A stretch of 64,000 bases of DNA from Polydactylus sextarius (lineage: Eukaryota > Chordata > Actinopteri > Polynemidae): contig CM028925.1 of NCBI GenBank assembly GCA_016801845.1, positions 7,390,501 through 7,454,500 of the forward strand, read 5' to 3'. This document shows, in pieces, positions 57,641-64,000 of the stretch (position 1 is its first letter; every line of letters begins with the position of its first letter). The notes beneath the pieces are model-generated. The model made no database searches. It worked only from the letters and a program-made list of their open reading frames with translations, and was not told where the DNA came from. Made by a program: the position numbers and the translations under genes.

Positions 57641-58310
57641 GCAACCACAACGCTGCAATTATTAGTAATTACAGGCCCATTTCTGTCCAACCGTTACTAA
57701 ATAACATATTTAAAAACAACTTAGTCAGCCTAATGACATCAAATAACATTTTATGCATGTATTAATCAGGTTTTGACTTTATTATAGCAAATTATAGTTG
57801 CACTAGAGAGAGTACACCAAGGTTAGATTTTTGTGCCATTTCTATTTCAACCACTGTATTCTCCCACTTTCACACTTTATACAGATACTATCATAATAAT
57901 GCGCCTTAGTCTCCTGTATCCCCCAGACACATTGATGACAGTACTTCAACGGCTCTTATTTTTACACCTTGAAAAACTCCTGAAACAGAAATATTCATCT
58001 TTTGTTCAAAAAAGTCAGACAGAAAATTGCTGATAATTTTTGTTCATCATCGTCGTCTCTGGAGCCTAAAAATCTGACCTTTCAAACTAAAAGACTCAAC
58101 TAAAAGAAAACGGGGCTTTCATTCATGTATCTACAACAAGCAGAGCAGACCAGTGAACATGTTGTTCACTGGCCTAATTTTAGCAGCGTGGAGGTTACAC
58201 TTGATTCAAAATGTAGCTGTACGTGTTTTCAGATCACTATACTGGGTTAATTTTAAAATTCTGCTATTGGTTTTATAAAGCTCTTCATCTCCAGCACGTG
58301 TATGAAATGT
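57640..58310 (+). mobile_element. Decayed L2-like LINE fragment
   Basis: Translation shows reverse-transcriptase remnants in order. NYRPISVQPLLNNIF is encoded at about 57667-57711, then 'MTSNNILCMY' and 'SGF' (about 57733-57772), and further on 'LIQNVAVRVF' with 'LYWVNFKILLLVL' (about 58199-58277), which resemble the C-terminal LIQNAAARxL and LHWLPVxxRIxFKILxxxxKAL blocks. Several stops and a large internal deletion show it is dead. The family call is by motif recall. Confidence 0.7.
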
Positions 58311-60898
58311 GCAATAGAAGTTTGAACTATAACTTGATGCAATGCGTAACACAATCGTTTTAGCTGCAAAGCTAAAACTGCAAAGGGTCGTTTTTCAAAC
58401 ATATATCACTCACACTCTGGTGCTGCACTCACACTCCCCTCTGAAGCCTCCAAGAAAAAAACTTACTCACAGATAGTTTCTGAAACAACTATCTGCCCAG
58501 TCTATCGCTTTAATACACTCACTATTCTGTCAATTTGCTAAAAGCTGGCTAAAGCCACCCTAAACAGAATGAACAATGAATGTACAGCAAAGTATTGATA
58601 AAAGGCTCTTCTTGAATTAAATATTAATCCCATTGGCTAAGAAGAGGATTACTGTAGTACATGTATCAGTTAAGCAGCTCAAGCTGAGAAGTAGAGGGAA
58701 GGAGGGCAGAGAGAAAAATGTGAGATGTGATGCAAAAAAATACTTTTTTTTTTCAATACTCTGCATCGCTGCTTCATAAAGTGTTTTGCCCTTTGTGAGG
58801 CAAGAGGGCATTAGCAGCATTAAGGATTAATGTGTAGTGGTGATATATGAGTTTCTGCCTGCGCCGCTCTACAGCAGCAGACCTACAGGAGAGTAAAGAG
58901 GACTTGAAGTCATTTGCCAAGCTGCTGGTGCACCCCACTTTTAGAGCCTATAATGGTCCTTCAGAGCATCTATCACTGACACACACCCACGCACACACAC
59001 CCCTCACCCCCCCCCACACACACCTGCACGTAGACATACACACAACCCCACACACACACACCACAAAATCAGGATGTTGTTACTTGGCAACAACATTTTC
59101 AAGGTAAATACGTGCTGTAAAAAGGCGTTAAAGAAAGAATTGGTGAGTGTTTCTGTTAAATGCAGTGAAAGCTTTGCCATTTGACTGCAGGTGAGAGTTT
59201 TTTGTTCAAGGCTGATGGAACCAGTGTATTACAGGAGAAGACATCTGTTAGTTCAAATGGATGCAAGCTGCAATTTAATTGTCAGGCTGCCGCATTTACC
59301 GAATTTACATTTTATGTGCGGAAATTTAGATGGCGAAATTGCATTAGAGGAAAGATACAGGGAAGACTTCAATTTATTTCCAAACTGTTATGCGCACATG
59401 CTGACAAAAGAAGATGATAATTCAGTCTGTGGAGCATAAACAGTGAAATTAAGGGACTGTATGGAAGTTATTAGTGTAAGGAGGATGGAGTTTGAAAAAG
59501 GGGTTCGATAAGGAGAAGAGTTGGGAGAAGCTGCAGCTTTGGTCACGCTTCCTTAGCTCAGTTTACATCATAAAGCTAACTGGGCCCTGTGAGGAGCCTA
59601 AAGTTTGCTGAGCTGGCAGCCAATGCAGAACAACATGGCTTCAAAAGCTCAGGTTAACACAGTGGAAGTCTGTTCTTAAGATTCCTAAAGGACACAAGAA
59701 TCTGAGCTCAAGCCATCAAAGCCCTCTCCACAGCTGCCGAACCAGCGAGTCAGTGACTCTGGTTTAAGAGGATGGATAACACCACCTCAACGAAGCCCGG
59801 TCCCCTACAGATATCTGGTTCTTTACATAAAAACATAAAATCACTGTTGCGTGGCTTTTCATTGAAATAATTTTATCACAGTCCCTAAGTGAGTGTTAGT
59901 TTTTCCAAACAGCTGATGCATTAGTTATATATTGTACATCTCACTGTGGAACAGAGACATACATCATGTTGCATTTGCATGTTAAGTGCTGCAGGGTAAT
60001 GGATTAACAAAGTGTGTATGTAGTTTTTTTTTTTTTTGCTTGTTGTAGCTAAAAATAACAGCTGAAACTGAACACATCTGTTTTCTCGATAAACTACTAA
60101 ATCAAGCTGCTCTCTCCAGGAAACTTACTAGGAGATTAGTTAGAACCCAGCAAGACATAAAATGCAAAAAATCATCAAGTAATAAGGGATTTTACAGAAA
60201 TTCAGATGTATGGAACAAAATAATTTAAAAGACAGCTCGTCTCTTTACAATGTATATCAGACAGTCAGGGAGTAATTGAAAAGTGTAAATAATCAGAAAC
60301 TCCATGTCCATTAAATTGGCCCCTGTACAGTACAAACTACAAACATGGAGTAATTAAACGTGTAATTATGGTTCTATCGACACAGACTAAATAAAAATGT
60401 CTTTCATATATCTGTCGCTACGAGATACAAGCAGCTGCTAATTAACCCGAAATGTGAAAATGGAGAGCATTAATCACACGAACACGCCTCTCTGTGTCTG
60501 CAGATGAGTGTGTGGGCGTGTGAATGTGAGTTGAAGAAGGAGGGGGGGCCTTAGTGATATGTATTGTATTTATTTACAGCATCCAGCAGAGGGCAGAAAA
60601 CACTAGGTTATTCTTTAACGTGCTACGGTTTTTTGTGTAAACAATGTTGGGTATGCTTTGGGTTTAGTTCAATATTGGTGCCAAATTGATACTTTTAAAA
60701 ATGATAAAAAATGAAAATCGCTGTTTTCTTTCTTTTTTTTTTTTTTAAAACTACAGTAGGGCTCCAAATATATATTATTAATATTTCACTTCTGTAGCAG
60801 TGAGGAGAGAGATCCTACATACAAGCCAAAGTGTCATAAACTTTGCAAATGTACAGACAGATTCTGCAGATGATTGTTTATGAAGTCAATAAAATTAC
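58311..60898. other. Gene-free stretch with possible conserved non-coding segments
   Basis: No supported exon. There is a CA-rich low-complexity tract at about 58976-59063. A mixed-composition segment at about 59190-59460 is open in two + strand frames (78 and 82 codons) but lacks a family match. AT-rich segments near 60330-60500 carry several TAATTA-like homeodomain sites. Both resemble conserved non-coding elements by texture only. Confidence 0.45.
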
Positions 60899-60997
60899 CT
60901 GAGGTTGTTTTCCTGTCAACACCATCTTGAAAGTCAGTAAAAGCTGATGGCCAAACATTAAATATGAGCTCCTCATTGTCCACAAATAGCCCTAGAA
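60899..60997 (-). other. Exon-like segment, unidentified
   Basis: Bounded on the - strand by acceptor tctttag|T and donor CTCAG|GTAATT. One frame is fully open and reads LFVDNEELIFNVW-PSAFTDFQDG and onward, which looks protein-like, but I recognise no family. A second frame is also open. The protein-like frame does not join in phase to the exon-like segment at 61113-61272 with the donors I can see. Confidence 0.3.
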
Positions 60998-61112
60998 CTA
61001 AAGACAAAGAAAGAAAAACATTTGTCTTTTTAGTTTAAGTTTGTTTAGTTTAAACTTTATAATGTATGTATATATAGGCAAAAACTGGCAAAATAAAGAG
61101 GAAAATACATAC

Positions 61113-61272
61113 AGGTGTTTCCCCCCCTCTCTGCTTGCAGACACAGTCCTTATCACATTTAAAGGTTTTTCTTGTGGTACTGACACTTCCTGACCCACAT
61201 CACAGGCCTCACACTTCATGGCTCTGAGTGTGGCCACTAGTAGACGAGTGCTGCTCCTCATCACAAGACAAA
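61113..61272 (-). other. Exon-like segment with ATG, unidentified
   Basis: Bounded on the - strand by acceptor gttttcag|T and donor CACCT|GTATGT. It holds an open frame starting ATG at 61261 (MRSSTRLLVATLRAMKCEAC and onward, 49 codons to the donor). The product is unknown. It could be the start of a small gene, a decayed gene or a non-coding exon. Confidence 0.3.
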
Positions 61273-61733
61273 CTGAAAACAGTGGAGAAAACTAGTCAGC
61301 TGGTCTCTCTCTCCCACACACATAATAAATAAATGAAATGAATAAATAAATAAATATAGTAGAAAATATAGTAGAAACAATACATGGTGAACACAACATG
61401 TACACTGTTTCTACCAACGACCAGGAACCATCGGAAAACATAAGTAAACATTGAACAAAAGACGTAACACTATTTTATAAAACTACATTATTTATAATTT
61501 GTAGTTTTATATTATTTATAATGTTTTCTATTTAAAAAAAAAAAAAAAAAAAACGCTGTGACTGTAGAAGTGTGACAGTGCCACCAACTGGTCTGGTACA
61601 TGCACTGCAGCGTTTTCACTCGACTTTAGCGTCTTGTTTAAAAACAAGTCACCACGGCTTTTACACATGATAACAATATTTACAAAAACAAAGTAAACAC
61701 AGTTAAAAAACGTTAGGTAACGTCTGACGTTAC

Positions 61734-61850
61734 CTTGAAATTCACAAAATTTGCTCCTTGAGCTGCTCCTTCAGTCTCAAATCCAAATGTCAATGGTGAC
61801 GCGAGTGAAATTAACATAAATTAAACGTGTGCACGCGAGTCGCTGACGAC
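61734..61850 (-). other. Candidate first exon of an unidentified - strand transcript
   Basis: The segment has local CpG enrichment around 61800-61855 and ends AAG|GTAACG at 61734|61733 on the - strand. An ATG at 61817 opens 28 codons to the donor (MLISLASPLTFGFETEGAAQ and onward). Joined to the segment at 61272 in the obvious way, the frame stops after three more codons, so it would be an upstream ORF or the model is wrong. Confidence 0.25.
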
Positions 61851-61855
61851 ACTTT

Positions 61856-62624
61856 CACCACATTAAACTATTCTATAATATAAATACAAAAATAAATAGA
61901 TAATATAATAATATGTAATAATAAAAGAACAAATTCACATTTTACTGCAATGACTAATTATATAAAAACAATAAAACAAAACCTCACATAAGCACATTTA
62001 TTAGGATTTTAACTAATCATCTGTGTTGCGGTTTGTAAAATACTCAGTAAAAGGCCATGTTGAAACTCACTGTGCGAAATGAGCTTAAATAAATTTGATC
62101 ATGTGTCTTTGTCTTTGGGCTGGAGCAACCGCAACAAACCCAGAATGACAAAACAAACTTGTTAACCTTTTTGGAGATATATGGCAACATTTAAAACAAA
62201 GATTCATTTATGTCTTGTGCTCAGACTCCATCTGGCAGCCAACGCTCAATTTGTTCCGACTGCACTGAGCCTCCAACATGGGAGGACATGCAGGCTGATG
62301 ATGTTTGAACACAGGAAATGAAGGGAAAGCTGAGATTCTGACTTAAAAATCAAGAGAAATATATCATGAAATATGTAACACGAGACAGCAGTAGATTTAA
62401 AGTTTTTCACTCCATCTAAGATTTAAGATTTATATGCACAAAAAGTTCTGAAGTGTGAAGTTTCCTAATTAAGTTTCATGAGTTGGAGCTGTTTTTTTTT
62501 TTTTTTTTTTTATTTTTAAACTTTAGGTCTTTGTGAGTTTTGTTACCAGTCTCAAACAGAAATTGCATCACAGTTAAGCCAAATATTAAAAAGTTACAGA
62601 TGTATGGAGAGAAAAATCACTTAC
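61856..62624. other. Gene-free stretch
   Basis: AT-rich with a poly-T run near 62493-62512. I see nothing else that can be supported. Confidence 0.5.
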
Positions 62625-62749
62625 AGGTTGTGCACAGCATGGCCGATGTCAAAGGAACAAAGGCAGAGATGATTGTTGGTGTGGTTGCAGCTGAGGGGGG
62701 CGGGTACTTTTCTGGCAGGAGCGCTTGGTTTAACCTCCTGTGACTTCAT
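62625..62749 (-). other. Exon-like segment, unidentified
   Basis: Flanked on the - strand by acceptor ggttcgcag|A and a strong donor CAACCT|GTAAGT. The first frame opens with ATG and stops after 33 codons; no frame passes cleanly from acceptor to donor. If real it is non-coding or a UTR exon of the same transcript as the segments at 60.9-61.8 kb. Confidence 0.25.
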
Positions 62750-62850
62750 CTGCGAACCAAAGAGACTATTTTACGCCAAAAAAAAAAAACAAAAAAAAAC
62801 AAAAACTGTCATTGTACCAGTTACAAAACACATTAGTGAGGGTTTAGTTT

Positions 62851-63023
62851 AGATGTGGGCAACCTATTCTACAAAGGGTCATGTGGCTGCAGGTTTTTGT
62901 TCCAACCAGTCAAGATCACACAGTTTGACCAATCAACAGTCTGAAGACTGAGATTATTAATTAAATGAGCATGGTGTGCTGCAGCCACACAGCTGCCCTT
63001 TGTGGAATAGTTTGCTCACCTCT
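62851..63023. mobile_element. Short MITE-like element with about 40-bp terminal inverted repeats
   Basis: The left end reads AGATGTGGGCAACCTATTCT then ACAAAGGGTC. The reverse complement of the right end reads AGAGGTGAGCAAACTATTCC then ACAAAGGGCA. Both are followed by a 'tgtggctgcag' block. The core contains 'gcaggtttttgttccaacca', which I recall from interspersed repeats in many fish. The flanks 'ggtttagt' and 'ggtttaat' may be an 8-bp target duplication with one mismatch, which would suggest hAT, but the ends are not defined well enough to be sure. Confidence 0.7.
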
Positions 63024-64000
63024 GGTTTAATCAGTTTAAAAACCTGCAGACCACGCAAGTCTTCTTGTTAGTTGCTTTCTGTTTGCAGTTTGTTGCAGAG
63101 AAGTTCGGAGTTGCTTTGTTTGTTTGTTTGTTTGTTTTACAGTACAGTTAGGTTTTAGACATAAGGTTTTTTTTCTAGGGAAGAAAATAGCTGCTTGCTG
63201 AGAGTGAAAACAATGATAAGGAGGGCAATGAGAGTGAACCAAAGCATTTAAACTACAGGCAGTAAAAGCAAAAACAATGACAAGTTACGCTCGCTACAAT
63301 GCTCCATAAAGCTGATTCAAACTGCACAGTCTGGTGGTAATACTCTGGGTCACTGCTATGACTCACTCATTTTGCATTACGTGTAATTATTTTATCATTT
63401 CTTAATATGAAAATATTGAATATAACACCTTTAAAGAGTATTACCACACCGACAAGTACAGTTAGTCATTACACAGGTGGAGTAAAGGTTGTGTTTTTCA
63501 TATTTTGCAATGATTCAAAACACACACAAACAAAATATAAAAACATGGTGATCAGATTGGGGCCGATGACATTTAAAAATGTGTCTCTCAGATTGATATC
63601 TATGAGATAAGAGCAGCTTGTACGTGTTATTTTTACAAGCTACATTTAATTTTCTCTGGATGATGTTGTCTAGTTAATCAAATAGAGTAGCGTATCTGTA
63701 TTCCCCTAAGAGGCAGTGACAGCAGAGCAATATGGATGCGGAGAGGTAGTCACGTTTAATTAAACATAACATGAATCATGTTTAAACCTCTAATAGGAAG
63801 TTAGACTGTATAGTTTCCAATAAAGCAAAACACTGGTCAGTAGTCTCTTTCATGCCTCTTCAAAAAGACTGTTTTTACTTAATAATTATTACAGTGAGCA
63901 GATGTGAGTCAAGATATAAGTGTGTTGTTTCTGGGTCATACATAATAGGACATGTTATTCTCTGTAGTATTGTGTGCTTTGGGAATAGCCTGTTAAATGT
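63024..64000. other. Gene-free stretch to the window end
   Basis: AT-rich, with a (GTTT)n tract at 63117-63137. No supported exon. Confidence 0.5.

Overview
This is eukaryotic nuclear DNA, almost certainly from a teleost fish. The supporting signs are AT-rich intergenic DNA full of (CA)n, (AT)n and poly-A/T tracts, decayed L2-like LINE and MITE relics of fish type, spliced genes with GT/AG introns, and two vertebrate genes that are neighbours on human 13q31. There is no bacterial or organellar gene content. Most open frames in the window are noise from repeats or from the GC-rich spry2 exon.

Layout. 1-14.4 kb has no coding gene I can support. It holds dispersed and tandem repeats built around TAGC-rich motifs, a MITE-like element at 866-1619 and an L2-like LINE relic at about 10.8-11.9 kb. 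14.5-19.4 kb is spry2 on the + strand: a non-coding first exon, an intron of about 2.5 kb, one coding exon at 17368-18396 and a 3' UTR. 19.4-28.2 kb is gene-free and has microsatellites and a tRNA-derived Pol III-type sequence. At 28.2-29.2 kb there is a promoter-like CpG-rich segment and three well-spliced but non-coding exons. These lead directly into about 11 kb of tandem DNA: a polypyrimidine tract of about 1 kb, an 11-bp satellite of about 3.4 kb, a 37-38 bp satellite of about 6.8 kb, and a short diverged remnant of the 11-bp family on the far side. 40.5-48.4 kb is intergenic with several segments that look like conserved non-coding DNA. 48.5-56.2 kb is ndfip2 on the - strand, with seven coding exons reconstructed in frame. 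56.4-64 kb has a second L2-like relic, an unidentified set of exon-like segments on the - strand at 60.9-62.7 kb, and a short MITE.

Relations. spry2 and ndfip2 converge tail to tail, as SPRY2 and NDFIP2 do in human. Sprouty2 is a receptor tyrosine kinase feedback inhibitor controlled by ubiquitin ligases of the Cbl and Nedd4 type. Ndfip2 is a membrane adaptor that recruits and activates Nedd4-family ligases through PY motifs. The satellite block lies in the interval between their 3' ends. Its nested 11-mer / 37-mer / 11-mer organisation, with a candidate spliced non-coding transcript pointing into it, is the most unusual part of the window.
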